Assembly (NCBI GenBank): GCA_022710245.1
Contig: JAKLHH010000008.1
Span: forward strand, 1-24,218
DNA length: 24,218 nucleotides
Direction: 5' to 3'
Source: Myxococcota bacterium
GTDB lineage: Bacteria > Myxococcota > Polyangia > GCA-2747355 > JAKLHH01
The position numbers and the translations under genes were made by a program. This document shows, in pieces, positions 14,341-24,218 of the stretch; position 1 is the stretch's first letter, and each line of letters begins with the position of its first letter. A model generated the notes under the pieces. The model saw nothing but the letters and a program-made list of their open reading frames with translations, was not told the origin of the DNA and searched no databases.

Positions 14341-15972
14341 TCAGGGTCGAGTGCGCGCGCAGCGGAACCCTACATAGCTGTAGTTCGACTGGGAGCAGGT
14401 CCCACCCACTCTCCCGCACGCCGCACCTCGGTACCCGGAGCGGAGGTCCTTGGAGGGGGAGTAGTAGGCCCCACCCCGCACGTCACGGTACTCCGGCTTC
14501 TGTGGGTCACCTGGCTCCACAGGATCCCATTTCTCCGCGCTGGTGGAGTTCGCCCAGCCATCGAACACCCACTCGAAGACGTTGCCGCTCATGTCGTAGA
14601 GACCGAGGGCGTTGGCGCTCCGCTGGGCGACCTTCCACCGCTGGCTGCCGTAGCCCTTGTAGATGGCGATCCCCGTCGCGACCGCGTCCGTGTCGCAGTT
14701 CGTGAGGTCACCCCCGTACGTCATCGCCGTGGTCCCCGCCCTCGCTGCGTACTCCCACTCCGCGTCCGTCGGGAGCCGATAACCGCTGCAGATGAGATAA
14801 TCCGGTCCGAAGATCTGCGTGGGATCGCAGACCACGCTCGCTCCCGAGCCCGAGCAAACGTAGCAGGCCGGCAGCGAGCGCTTGACCGAGAGGGTTCGGC
14901 AGTACGCCATCGCCTCGTGCCAGGTCACATTCACCATCGGGCAACTGCCCGCTCCGCCCCCGCAGCTGGAGAGCGTCGCAGGGTAGCCCATGACGTCCTT
15001 GAATTGCTGCTCGGTCACCTCGGTGGTGGAGATCTCGAACGCCTTCGTGATGTGTACCTTCGACGTCGTGATGGCACCACAGAGCGTCGACGGCTCTCCG
15101 GCGGTGTAGCAGCCAGCGGGCACCTTGCACCAGCTGATCGACGGATAGAGCGTGTCCGCGCTGCATGACTTGGCGGGCGGGGTGTCGCAGGGGGGACCCA
15201 GGTCCGGCGTGGGCTTGGTGTCGGGCCACGCCTTGGTGTCGCCCTTCTTCTGATCCGGCAGCGGCGCCTTGTCGAGCTTCACCGGCGCGTCCACCTTGCC
15301 CTTGTCGGGGCCCTTGTCGAGCAGCTTCGGCGCGTCCCGCTTCGCGTCGGGCAGCGCGTGGTCCGCCCCGCGATCAGGGGCGTGCTCCCACGGCTTCACG
15401 TCGGGCGGGCCGAGGTCGCTCGGCGCGTCGGTGCGCGCGTCCGCGCGACCGTCACCGGCGCCGCCCTCGAGCCGGCGGAGCGCCACCGCCTCGTCGTAGT
15501 CGGGGAGCAGCCACGGCTCCTTGATCTCCGGCGAGACGCACGTGCCGCCATCGCAGGTGAGGCCGGGCGCGCACGTCACGCCGACGCAGGAGCGCAGGAG
15601 GTCCAGGCGCAGGAGGATGATCCGGTCCGGCACGAAGGTGAGCTTCGCGCTGCGCTCGACGACGCGCGCGCTGCCCTTCAGGCCGGCGGCCGTGATGGTG
15701 AGGAGCTCGCTCGGGTCGGCGCCGGGGAAGATCCCGATCGTGCAGGGCAGCGTGATCGAGTCCGCGCTGCCCGGTGAGGCGACGAGCGGCAGCAGGCGGA
15801 CGACCGTCGGCTTGCTCGCGCGCGCGATCTCGAGCTGCAGGGCGTCGAGCTCGGCGGGGACGGCGAGGTTCGTCCCCACCGCGACGACGAGCTCCGTCAC
15901 CTTGGCGCCGCTGCACGCGCCCGCGAGCGCGGCGAGGCCGAGGAGCGCGAGCCGCGCGAGCCGCGACCTCAC
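14341..15972 (-). CDS. Lipoprotein with SUMF1/FGE-sulfatase-type domain
   Basis: The 543-residue product starts at a GTG that overlaps the stop of the TPR gene (GTGA), with GGAGG upstream. A lipoprotein-like signal ends ALAGAC (Cys20). Residues 21-128 are a beta-rich unknown domain. Residues 129-145 are a cysteine module (CVGVTCAPGLTCDGGTC). Residues 172-265 are an Asp/Pro/Lys-rich linker. Residues about 278-540 are the SUMF1 fold: ISTTEVTEQQFKDVMG, VNVTWHEAMAYC, YRLPTDAEWEYAARAG, ALGLYDMSGNVFEWV, VRGGAYYS, VGFRCAR. The two copper-binding catalytic cysteines of true formylglycine-generating enzyme, expected after RGG, are absent. It is probably a ligand-binding surface domain, not an FGE. Confidence 0.85.
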   Translation of the reverse strand: MRSRLARLALLGLAALAGACSGAKVTELVVAVGTNLAVPAELDALQLEIARASKPTVVRLLPLVASPGSADSITLPCTIGIFPGADPSELLTITAAGLKGSARVVERSAKLTFVPDRIILLRLDLLRSCVGVTCAPGLTCDGGTCVSPEIKEPWLLPDYDEAVALRRLEGGAGDGRADARTDAPSDLGPPDVKPWEHAPDRGADHALPDAKRDAPKLLDKGPDKGKVDAPVKLDKAPLPDQKKGDTKAWPDTKPTPDLGPPCDTPPAKSCSADTLYPSISWCKVPAGCYTAGEPSTLCGAITTSKVHITKAFEISTTEVTEQQFKDVMGYPATLSSCGGGAGSCPMVNVTWHEAMAYCRTLSVKRSLPACYVCSGSGASVVCDPTQIFGPDYLICSGYRLPTDAEWEYAARAGTTAMTYGGDLTNCDTDAVATGIAIYKGYGSQRWKVAQRSANALGLYDMSGNVFEWVFDGWANSTSAEKWDPVEPGDPQKPEYRDVRGGAYYSPSKDLRSGYRGAACGRVGGTCSQSNYSYVGFRCARTRP

Positions 15973-16547
15973 CTCAGGCCTCCGCGCAGATCGAGCTGCA
16001 CGCTGCCCGCGGTGGTGCCGGGCGGGTGCATGTCCGATGGCCTGAGCGCCAGCGCGGTGCCGACGGCGGCGCCCGTCACCGCGGCGCCGATCAGCGTCCA
16101 GAACCACCACCTCTTGTAGACGGGCGCCTTCCCGCCGACGGACGGCGCGGCGGCGCGCGCGTCGGCGATGCGGCGCTCGAGCTTGGCGAGCTCCGCCTCG
16201 ACGTGAGCGCGCAGCGGCGAGTCCGGCGCGTTCTTCAGGAAGCCCTGGAAGTACCAGCGCGCGAGCTCGAGGTCGGCGAGGGCGGGGAGCCGCTTGTAGC
16301 ACTGCCCGAGGTTGTAGAGGAAGGCCGGCTTCGCGCTCTCCGTGTACGCCTGCTTGTACTCGGCGCCCGCCTCGCGGAAGAGGCCGAGGTTGAAGAGGCG
16401 CTTGGCCGACTCGTTGTGCGCCCTGGCGCGCGCGTCGTCGGCGGCGGCGGGGCGTGCGCAGAGCAGCAGCAGCGCGGCGATCAGCGCGAGGCGGAGCGGC
16501 GCGAGCGGCAGCACACGTCGAAACCGCGGGGGCACGGTCAGCGGCAT
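15969..16547 (-). CDS. TPR-type membrane protein of the kinase operon
   Basis: The 192-residue product has a signal or anchor segment (about 12-36, ending RPAAADD). A short helical-repeat region (about 43-126) follows, with NESAKRLFNLGLFREAGAEY and AFLYNLGQCYKRL, the usual myxobacterial TPR pattern. A second transmembrane helix at about 146-168 (RWWFWTLIGAAVTGAAVG) precedes a short tail. It lies 21 bases after the kinase stop with ribosome binding site GAGGAG, and overlaps the SUMF1 lipoprotein gene. It probably links the kinase and the surface lipoprotein across the envelope, but that is inference from gene order. Confidence 0.8.
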   Translation of the reverse strand: MPLTVPPRFRRVLPLAPLRLALIAALLLLCARPAAADDARARAHNESAKRLFNLGLFREAGAEYKQAYTESAKPAFLYNLGQCYKRLPALADLELARWYFQGFLKNAPDSPLRAHVEAELAKLERRIADARAAAPSVGGKAPVYKRWWFWTLIGAAVTGAAVGTALALRPSDMHPPGTTAGSVQLDLRGGLR

Positions 16548-16568
16548 GGTCTCCTCGTGCGGCGGCCG

Positions 16569-18620
<2,052 letters not shown>

Positions 18621-18645
18621 ACGCCGGACAAAAAAGCCGTTCCCT

Positions 18646-18675
18646 AGCATACAGCGAAAATGATTGGAGGATCAA
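18646..18675 (-). promoter_or_regulatory. Promoter of the kinase operon
   Basis: On the minus strand TTGATC (18670-18675) and TATGCT (18646-18651) are 18 bases apart, a good housekeeping-type promoter in this GC-rich context. Transcription would start near 18638, leaving a leader of about 18 bases before the ATG at 18620, and no ribosome binding site is seen. Confidence 0.5.
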
Positions 18676-18687
18676 CCTTCCGGCGGC

Positions 18688-18730
18688 GGGAGACGGCGGG
18701 AGACGGCGGGAGGCGGCGGGAGGCGGCGGG
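18688..18730 (+). repeat. Five GGG tracts with exact 10-bp period, G-quadruplex motif
   Basis: GGG occurs at 18688, 18698, 18708, 18718 and 18728, separated by seven-base loops AGACGGC or AGGCGGC. This meets the usual G3N1-7 quadruplex rule on the plus strand. It lies 12 bp beyond the -35 of the kinase promoter. The rest of the spacer, 18741-19010, shows only a small hairpin GAGAC-CC-GTCTC and the ribosome binding site AAAAGGA of the next gene. Confidence 0.75.
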
Positions 18731-19010
18731 AGGCGGCGAGCCGAGAGGGCTCCGACGAGCGCCGGAGCGTCGCGCCGACGCCTGGCGGCGATCTGCGCCT
18801 CGGCGCGCTGCCGTCTCGAAGCAAGCCTGTCGCATCGTGGCCGCTGCGAGCCAGTGATGCTCGTCGTTGCAGTCGCCAGCCGCCGCGAGCCCTGCCGCGA
18901 ACTCCACGATGATCGGGCGTCTCCTCGCGCGACCGCCGGGCACTGTTCCTGCAAAGCGAGCGAGGGAGGCAACCTGAGACCCGTCTCGTCTCGTCGAAAA
19001 GGATCTTTCA

Positions 19011-20444
19011 ATGAACCGCCACACTCTGCTGACCGCTCTCGTTCTCGTGAGCGCCCCCGTCCTCGGCCACGCCGAGCTCAAGAAGAGCCCCCCAGGCGCG
19101 CCGCCGCGCTGGCAGGTCGCTCAACGCCCCGCCAGAAGCGCGACCGCTCTGCCCGGACCGGCCGCGAGCCTGGCGCTCCCCCCTGCGAGCCCGCACCGCC
19201 GGAGCGTGACGCCCAGCTCCGCCGCGAAGCAGGTCGCCAGCCTGGTCGCCGCAAGGACCGTCGAGCCCTTCACGGGCTGGGCCCTGACCAGCCACCGCAG
19301 CGGGCGCCCCACGGTGCTGGGTGGACCCGGGGCACCTCTCCGGCTCGACCGCACCAGCACCTGGGCGGCTCACCTCGCGGTGCGGGACGTCGCGTCCGCG
19401 GCCAGCGATCCGTACTACTCCCTGCCCGCCACCTTGCCCCCGCGCACCCCCGAGAATCGCCAGGACCTCGCCCTGCTGAGCGCGCTCAAGAAGGCGACGC
19501 GTGGCGCCGCGGTCTACATGCGCATGCAGGAGCTCCTCACCGATCCGTCCTTCCTGACCTGCCGTGACCTCGGCCTGGAGGCCCGCGCGAGCAGCCAGCG
19601 CCCCGGTGAGTCCCAAGAAGCGTGGTCCCGGCGCTACAACAAGGCGAGCCGGACGTCCGTCGAGCCGGCGTACCACCCGAGCCAGCTGGAGGCTCGCGTC
19701 GCCGAGGCCATCCGCCCCTACGGGCTGACGCTCGAGCGCCTGCCGCAGGCCCTGCGTGAGGTGGAGGCGCGCCTGGGCGCCACGCTGAACAGCGAGGGGA
19801 GAGCCCGGCTGCAGAGGGGCGCCACGTTCTGGGAGGGCCGCGCGCAGAACGTCAACTACCGCGCCGCCCAGCGCTGGCCCGCGCTGGCCTCCGTGGTGGT
19901 CTCCAGTGACAAGGCCTACCAGCTCCGGGCCACGCCGCGGGGCTCGGGTGACCTCCTCCTGGCGATCGAGGGCCCGTTTGATGCCGCCGCGGTCGAGGTG
20001 GACCGTCACCAGCCGAAGCTGCTCGCCCGCCCGGCCCAGCCGCCGGCCTTCGTGCCGACCGCGCCCTCTGCCCGGCCTGCAGCCAGCAGCGCGCGCCGCT
20101 ACACGGGCTACCTGCTGACCGACAACCCCGAGGCGCTCGCCGTCGTGCGGCAGGCCAAGAGCCGGCTCTGGACCGGCGCGTCGCTCCGCGCCAGCGAGCG
20201 CTCCACGGCCGCGAACGCCTACAACAGCGCGCAGAACACCCCGGCCGCGCGCGCCTGGGTCGCCAGCGGCGGTCCGCTGCAGGCGACGGCGAACGCGCTG
20301 CGCGACGAGCAGGCCGCGGCCGGAGGCCGCATCCCGGACCTGGCTCGCCACCTCGCGGACGGGCTCATGCAGCGGCTGAAGCTCTACCCCGAGGCTTACG
20401 GTCGTCTGGTGGGCGAGATCGAGAGCGAGCTGCGCGCGCCCTGA
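19011..20444 (+). CDS. Secreted protein of unknown function
   Basis: The 477-residue product has a Sec signal peptide (MNRHTLLTALVLVSAPVLGHA, cleavage near residue 21). No domain is recognised. Residues 22-80 are low-complexity Pro/Ala/Ser. Residues about 85-335 look like an alpha/beta globular region (YYSLPATLPPRTPENRQDLA, AVYMRMQELLTDPSFLTC, LPQALREVEARLGATLN, RAAQRWPALASVVVSSDKAY). A second Ala/Pro linker near 343-362 precedes a helical C-terminal part (365-477). Only one cysteine remains in the mature protein, so no disulphides are expected. AAAAGGA lies eight bases before the ATG. It is transcribed divergently from the kinase operon and convergently with the Clp-like pair. Confidence 0.75.
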   Translation: MNRHTLLTALVLVSAPVLGHAELKKSPPGAPPRWQVAQRPARSATALPGPAASLALPPASPHRRSVTPSSAAKQVASLVAARTVEPFTGWALTSHRSGRPTVLGGPGAPLRLDRTSTWAAHLAVRDVASAASDPYYSLPATLPPRTPENRQDLALLSALKKATRGAAVYMRMQELLTDPSFLTCRDLGLEARASSQRPGESQEAWSRRYNKASRTSVEPAYHPSQLEARVAEAIRPYGLTLERLPQALREVEARLGATLNSEGRARLQRGATFWEGRAQNVNYRAAQRWPALASVVVSSDKAYQLRATPRGSGDLLLAIEGPFDAAAVEVDRHQPKLLARPAQPPAFVPTAPSARPAASSARRYTGYLLTDNPEALAVVRQAKSRLWTGASLRASERSTAANAYNSAQNTPAARAWVASGGPLQATANALRDEQAAAGGRIPDLARHLADGLMQRLKLYPEAYGRLVGEIESELRAP

Positions 20445-20445
20445 G

Positions 20446-20478
20446 CCGGGACGAGCGGTCCCCGACGAGCGATCCCGG
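20446..20478. terminator. Possible bidirectional terminator between convergent genes
   Basis: The 38-base gap contains CCGGGA (20446) pairing with TCCCGG (20473), and a shorter hairpin GGGAC-GAGCG-GTCCC (20448-20462). There is no U-tract on either strand, so this is only a weak suggestion. Confidence 0.3.
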
Positions 20479-20482
20479 TCGA

Positions 20483-22795
20483 TCAGCCCTGTCTGTCGTG
20501 AACGACGATGGCGTCCGCGAGCTGGGTCGCGTCGAGAGCACCCCGCGCCGGGTCCTCCTCGGCGAGGACCACGATGCGCCGGGCCGCCAGCGACGGGTCT
20601 CGCGCCAGCCGCACCGCGAGCGGGGTGACCACGCGCTCCTCGATCAGGCGCTTCAGCGGGCGGGCGCCGCGGGTCGGGTGGTGGCCGAGTCGCCCGAGGA
20701 GCGCGCGCGCCGCCTCCGAGGCCACGAGCTGCAGGCTCCTCCGGCGCAGCCCGGCGCGCTGCCGCGCCTTCTCCAGCTCGAGGTCGACGATGCGCACCAC
20801 GTCGGCCGGCGAGAGCGCGCGGAAGGGCACCACCTGGTCGAGGCGGTTGAAGAACTCCGGCCGGAAGTGCCGCCGCACCTCGCCCAGAAAGGCCGCGCCC
20901 TCGCCCCCGCCAGCGAAGCCGATCGGCGCCGCCTCGCTGACCCCCAGGTTCGAGGTCATCAGGATCAGCGTCATGCGGAAGTCGACCCGCCGCCCGAGCA
21001 GATCGGTGAGGCGCCCCTCGCCGAGCACGCCGAGCAGGAGGTCGAAGACCGCCGGGTGCGCCTTCTCGATCTCGTCGAGGAGGACCAGCGAGAGCGGCTG
21101 CTGGCGTACGCGCTCGGCCAGGCTCCCGGCGCCGCGCCCGGCCTCGAGGAGCCGTCCGATCGAGGCGCCGCTCATGAACTCGCTCATGTCGAGGCGGATC
21201 ATGCGCGCCTCGTCGCCGAACATCAGGCGCGTGACCTGCTTGGCCAGCTCCGTCTTGCCGACGCCCGTCGGGCCCACGAAGAGCAGCGCGCCGAGCGGCC
21301 GCTCCGGGTCGCAGAGGCGCGCCTTGAAGCGCGCGAGCACGCGCGCGCAGGAAAGGCAGGCCGCGTCCTGGCCGACCAGCCGCTCGGTGAGCCGGGCGGT
21401 GAGCGCCGCCACGGGCAGCGAGACCTCGTCGGCGATCAGCTCGGTGGGCAGGCCAGTCATGCGCGCGAACCAGCGCTCCAGGTCGGCCGGGTAGAGGGTG
21501 CCGCTCGCCGCGCCCTCCTGCCCGGCGAGCCAGTCGATGAACTGGAAGCCCTTGCCGGGGAACGCGCTGCTGCGCAGGTAGGCGTCGAGGTGGCGGGTCA
21601 GCCGCGGGAGCCCCGAGGGGTGGAGGGTCAGCGAGGGCGCACGTCGGGCCTGGTACTGCTGGAGGAGCGCGGGCATCTCCTCCGCGGGCGTCTCGCCGAG
21701 GCGGATCACGGTGAAGGAGTCGAGGAGCGCCGGCGCGCGGCGGCTGTAGTGCTCGAGCTCCGCCTCGCTGCACTCGGCGATCAGGCTGAGCTCCTCCTCG
21801 ATCACGGACGGTGCGAGGAGCGAGGCGATGGAGCCACCGTCGGACTGCACCGCCATGATCGAGGTCAGGCGGTCGACGTAGAGGTAGTCGCCCTCGTCGC
21901 GCAGCGCCTCGATCAGCCTGAAGACGCGCTCCTGCCACATGCCGAGGTAGACCATCCCGGCGAGGATGCGCTCGCCGGAGGTGCGCCAGATGCGCGGCAC
22001 CGAGCGGGCCGGCTCCTCGCGCTTCCAGCGCGCGAAGAGCCGGGCGAGCCGCCTGACCCAGGTGCTCTTGCCGCAGCCGCTCGGGCCGACGAGGAGCAGC
22101 GAGAGGGGCGGCGTGCGGCGGAGCGAGTCGCCGAGCGCCTCCAGCGTGGGGTCGCCGCCGATCACCGGCGCGAGCTTCCGCCGCGCCGCGCGGTCGACGA
22201 GCTCCTCGGCCACCGCGCGCAGCTCCTTCAGCTCCTCGCTCTCGTCGCCGCTCGAGGGCTTCTCGGTGGCGCCCTCGAGGAGCGCGGGCTCCCAGACCCT
22301 CACGTACTCCTCGCCCTCGCGCCGGAAGTCGTAGATGGAGCGCGGCTGCTCGCCGAGGAGCGCGGCGCTGACCACGTGCTTGAGCGCCTCGGCGGCGACC
22401 TCCAGGTCCTCCACGTGCAGCCACCAGCCGAAGCGAGGCAGCATGATCCGGTAGGCGCCGCTCTTCAGCTTGCAGGCCACGTAGCTGAGCCTGAGCGGGA
22501 TCCGCTTCTTGCCGACCACCGGCTGCTTCTTCACGCTGCTCTGCGGGAAGACGTTGACCGCCGCGCGGTGCACCTCGAAGCGCTCGTCCCAGAGGTAGCG
22601 GTCGAGCGTGCCCTCCTCGACGACGCGCTCCTGCACCTCGATCTCCAGCTGGCGCAGCACCTCCTCCTCGCTGGCGCCGTAGGCGGCGGGCACCGGCTTG
22701 TCGAGGAAGACCTCCCAGCGGCGGAGCAGGATCCCGGAGAGGCGCCCGTCGCCGTGGGTGACGAAGTAGACGCGCAGGGAGCGGCGCTCGCTCAT
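20483..22795 (-). CDS. Clp/Hsp100-like double AAA+ ATPase with a degenerate first module
   Basis: The 770-residue protein starts at an ATG overlapping the stop of the upstream Clp-like gene (ATGA). Residues 1-175 are a mixed alpha/beta domain I do not recognise, not a Clp N-domain. The first AAA+ module (about 205-430) keeps Walker A GPSGCGKST (237-245). Its Walker B reads YLYVDRL, so the catalytic Glu is replaced, and the usual RRF arginine finger reads DSF. There is no ClpB middle domain. The second module (about 465-735) is intact: Walker A GPTGVGKTE (508-516), Walker B LVLLDEIEKAHP (571-581, Asp574 and Glu575), arginine in FRPEFFNRLD, and sensor 2 in TRGARPLKR. No ClpP-binding loop motif is seen. 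It probably forms a ring with its neighbour. Confidence 0.88.
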   Translation of the reverse strand: MSERRSLRVYFVTHGDGRLSGILLRRWEVFLDKPVPAAYGASEEEVLRQLEIEVQERVVEEGTLDRYLWDERFEVHRAAVNVFPQSSVKKQPVVGKKRIPLRLSYVACKLKSGAYRIMLPRFGWWLHVEDLEVAAEALKHVVSAALLGEQPRSIYDFRREGEEYVRVWEPALLEGATEKPSSGDESEELKELRAVAEELVDRAARRKLAPVIGGDPTLEALGDSLRRTPPLSLLLVGPSGCGKSTWVRRLARLFARWKREEPARSVPRIWRTSGERILAGMVYLGMWQERVFRLIEALRDEGDYLYVDRLTSIMAVQSDGGSIASLLAPSVIEEELSLIAECSEAELEHYSRRAPALLDSFTVIRLGETPAEEMPALLQQYQARRAPSLTLHPSGLPRLTRHLDAYLRSSAFPGKGFQFIDWLAGQEGAASGTLYPADLERWFARMTGLPTELIADEVSLPVAALTARLTERLVGQDAACLSCARVLARFKARLCDPERPLGALLFVGPTGVGKTELAKQVTRLMFGDEARMIRLDMSEFMSGASIGRLLEAGRGAGSLAERVRQQPLSLVLLDEIEKAHPAVFDLLLGVLGEGRLTDLLGRRVDFRMTLILMTSNLGVSEAAPIGFAGGGEGAAFLGEVRRHFRPEFFNRLDQVVPFRALSPADVVRIVDLELEKARQRAGLRRRSLQLVASEAARALLGRLGHHPTRGARPLKRLIEERVVTPLAVRLARDPSLAARRIVVLAEEDPARGALDATQLADAIVVHDRQG

Positions 22796-24218
22796 CGCCC
22801 GTCTCCCGCGTCGGGTGGCTCCGCGCTCGCGGGCACGGCTCCGGCAGCGGCAGCGGGCCCGGCGGGCGGCGCCAGCCACGCGCCCTCCCCGCGGCCGAGC
22901 TGCAGCAGGCGGAGCCGCTCGAGGCCCTCGGCGAGGCCGTGGACCTGCAGCGTCGTCGCGTAGCCGAGCGCGTAGTCGGCGAGCTCGAGCGAAGCCGTCT
23001 CGCCCGCGCGCGTCGGCGGGTCGAAGCGGTACTCGCGGGTCAGCGGCGCGAGCGCCTCGGGGTTCGCCGGCAGCGGCGCGCCCGCCTCGAGCGCCTCCTC
23101 GAAGGCGGCCGCCTCGCGGCGGTGCCGCTCGATCACCTGGCGCGGGCTCTCCTCGGGTCCGCCGGGGCTGGCCGCGGGCCAGACGCGGACGCGGAGCACG
23201 TCGGCGCCGCGGGCGAGCGAGCGCAGCACGTGGCAGCCCGCCTCGCCGCCGAGGAGGTCCTGGACCGCGAGCCCGGAGAGCTTCAGCACCAGCTGCACCG
23301 GGCGCTCGCGGAGCTTGCCCAGCTCCGGGGCGGCGCCCGCGCCGGCGAGGACGGCGCCGCCCTGCAGGCGGAGCGCCCAGCCCTCGAGGGCGACGCGGGG
23401 GCCGGCGTGCGGCTGCGGGCCGCGCTTCGGCTTGCGGCCCCGCGCGGGCTCCTCGGCGGGCGCGAGCGCGAGGTAGGCGCCGGCCAGCGCCTCGAGGAGG
23501 CCGCCCCCCGCCTCGTGGAAGCGCGGGCCGCGCTGGCCGAGGCCGACCTGCAGCAGCTCGAGGAGGATCGCGTGCTGTCCCGGGTCGTGCACGGAGGTCA
23601 GCGCGCGGCGGAGGAACTGCACCTCGGCGAGGACGCGGAGGACCTCCTCGCGGTCGGCGCGCCGGCTCGCGTGCAGGTACCCGACGCGGCCGCGCAGCCC
23701 GCGCAGCGCGCCGCGCATCGCCTCCAGGTCGTAGAGGAGGTCGTCGCCTCCCTCGCCGAGGTTGTGCGCCTCCAGGCGCCGGCTGAGGTCCTCGCCGAGC
23801 CGCGCCAGCTCCTCGGAGGCGAGGAGCGCGTCGAGCTGATCGAGCGCCGCGGGCAGGCGCGCCGCGAGCTCGCGCGCGGGCTCGCGCAGGAGCGGCTCGA
23901 GGGGCAGGCCAGAGGCCGCGAGCGGCGCCTCGCTCATCGCCTCGGCGTGCAGGCGGAGCGCGCCGGCCGGGTCGACGTGCAGGCGCAGGAGCTGCAGCAG
24001 CGCGCCGGGGGTGGCGCTGAGGTGCTCGGCGAGGAGGCCGCCCACGCCCGCCTCGAGGTAGCGCTTGAGCGGGCGCGCGCCGAGGAGCGGGTCGAAGCCC
24101 TCCTCGACCGCGCGGGCGAGGACGCGCTGGCTCGGCTGCACGAAGACCTGCCGCTCGGTCAGGCCGCGCCGGCCGAGGAGCGCGGCGAGCTCCTTGGCCG
24201 CGATCTGGCGGGCGCTCT
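22792..24218 (-). CDS. Clp/Hsp100-like ATPase (partial) with a C-terminal release-factor-like domain
   Basis: The gene runs off the right edge; 474 residues are visible. Residues 1-95 (from the edge) match the small C-terminal domain of the second Clp AAA+ module, with GFDPLLGARPLKRYLE carrying sensor 2. Clp proteins normally end there, but this one continues for about 380 residues. That extension has an RF2-like layout: a long helical region; LAEVQFLRRALTS and DPGQHAILLEL; then VLKLSGLAVQDLLGGEAGCH, matching the PCRF pattern SG-x-AV/Y...L..E.G.H. Last come LTREYRFDP and VHGLAEGLERL, matching the RF2 tail. The GGQ domain is missing. The ATPase part must lie beyond the window. It overlaps the next Clp-like gene by four bases. 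Confidence 0.75.
   Translation of the reverse strand, partial: SARQIAAKELAALLGRRGLTERQVFVQPSQRVLARAVEEGFDPLLGARPLKRYLEAGVGGLLAEHLSATPGALLQLLRLHVDPAGALRLHAEAMSEAPLAASGLPLEPLLREPARELAARLPAALDQLDALLASEELARLGEDLSRRLEAHNLGEGGDDLLYDLEAMRGALRGLRGRVGYLHASRRADREEVLRVLAEVQFLRRALTSVHDPGQHAILLELLQVGLGQRGPRFHEAGGGLLEALAGAYLALAPAEEPARGRKPKRGPQPHAGPRVALEGWALRLQGGAVLAGAGAAPELGKLRERPVQLVLKLSGLAVQDLLGGEAGCHVLRSLARGADVLRVRVWPAASPGGPEESPRQVIERHRREAAAFEEALEAGAPLPANPEALAPLTREYRFDPPTRAGETASLELADYALGYATTLQVHGLAEGLERLRLLQLGRGEGAWLAPPAGPAAAAGAVPASAEPPDAGDGR

Noticed and set aside
14341..15972. Active formylglycine-generating enzyme
   Set aside because: The SUMF1 fold is clear, but the two copper-binding cysteines expected after the RGG strand are missing, and no sulfatase is nearby.
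20483..24218. Type VI secretion ClpV or housekeeping ClpB
   Set aside because: There is no Clp N-domain and no ClpB middle coiled coil in the complete gene, no T6SS genes are present, and the first AAA+ module is degenerate.

Overview
The window is about 24 kb of very GC-rich DNA with tightly packed genes, short overlaps and long shadow reading frames. The gene content points to a Myxococcota-like bacterium (former Deltaproteobacteria, Polyangia-type). It has a soluble-headed, membrane-anchored Ser/Thr kinase with a zinc ribbon and a PEGA-like domain, secreted and lipid-anchored proteins with Asp/Pro-rich linkers, a CHIPQGN-type cysteine protein, and several DUF4097/DUF4142 envelope proteins. 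No rRNA, tRNA, IS element, prophage or CRISPR array was seen.

Left part (1-5.2 kb): a 27-bp minisatellite and a three-copy array of paired palindromes lie upstream of an RNA-repair operon, archease plus the RNA ligase RtcB. The last bases of rtcB are duplicated three times downstream. An HD-superfamily-like protein and a secreted DUF4142 protein follow, then a 54-bp minisatellite.

Middle part (5.2-14.3 kb): a four-gene minus-strand operon encodes an ECF sigma factor, a zf-HC2 anti-sigma factor and two exported DUF4097 beta-repeat proteins. It has a plausible autoregulatory ECF promoter and a leader hairpin. Next is an alkylation-repair pair: an AdaA-AraC-AlkA fusion overlapping an ogt gene whose first codons are out of frame because of a seven-C tract. 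A GIDE-like membrane protein, a proline-rich beta-barrel-like lipoprotein, a Band-7 protein and a small repeat lipoprotein complete this part.

Right part (14.3-24.2 kb): a kinase, a TPR membrane protein and a SUMF1-like lipoprotein form a minus-strand operon, with a divergent promoter next to a 10-bp-phased G-tract array. A secreted protein of unknown function follows. The last two genes are minus-strand, overlap by 4 bp and are both Clp/Hsp100-like. The upstream one, cut by the window edge, has a C-terminal extension that I read as a release-factor-2-like PCRF domain lacking its GGQ domain. The downstream one has a new N-terminal domain, a degenerate first AAA+ module and an intact second one. 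This pair is the best candidate for an undescribed system.

Throughout the window, intergenic space downstream of genes is often filled with short tandem repeats, a different family at each site.
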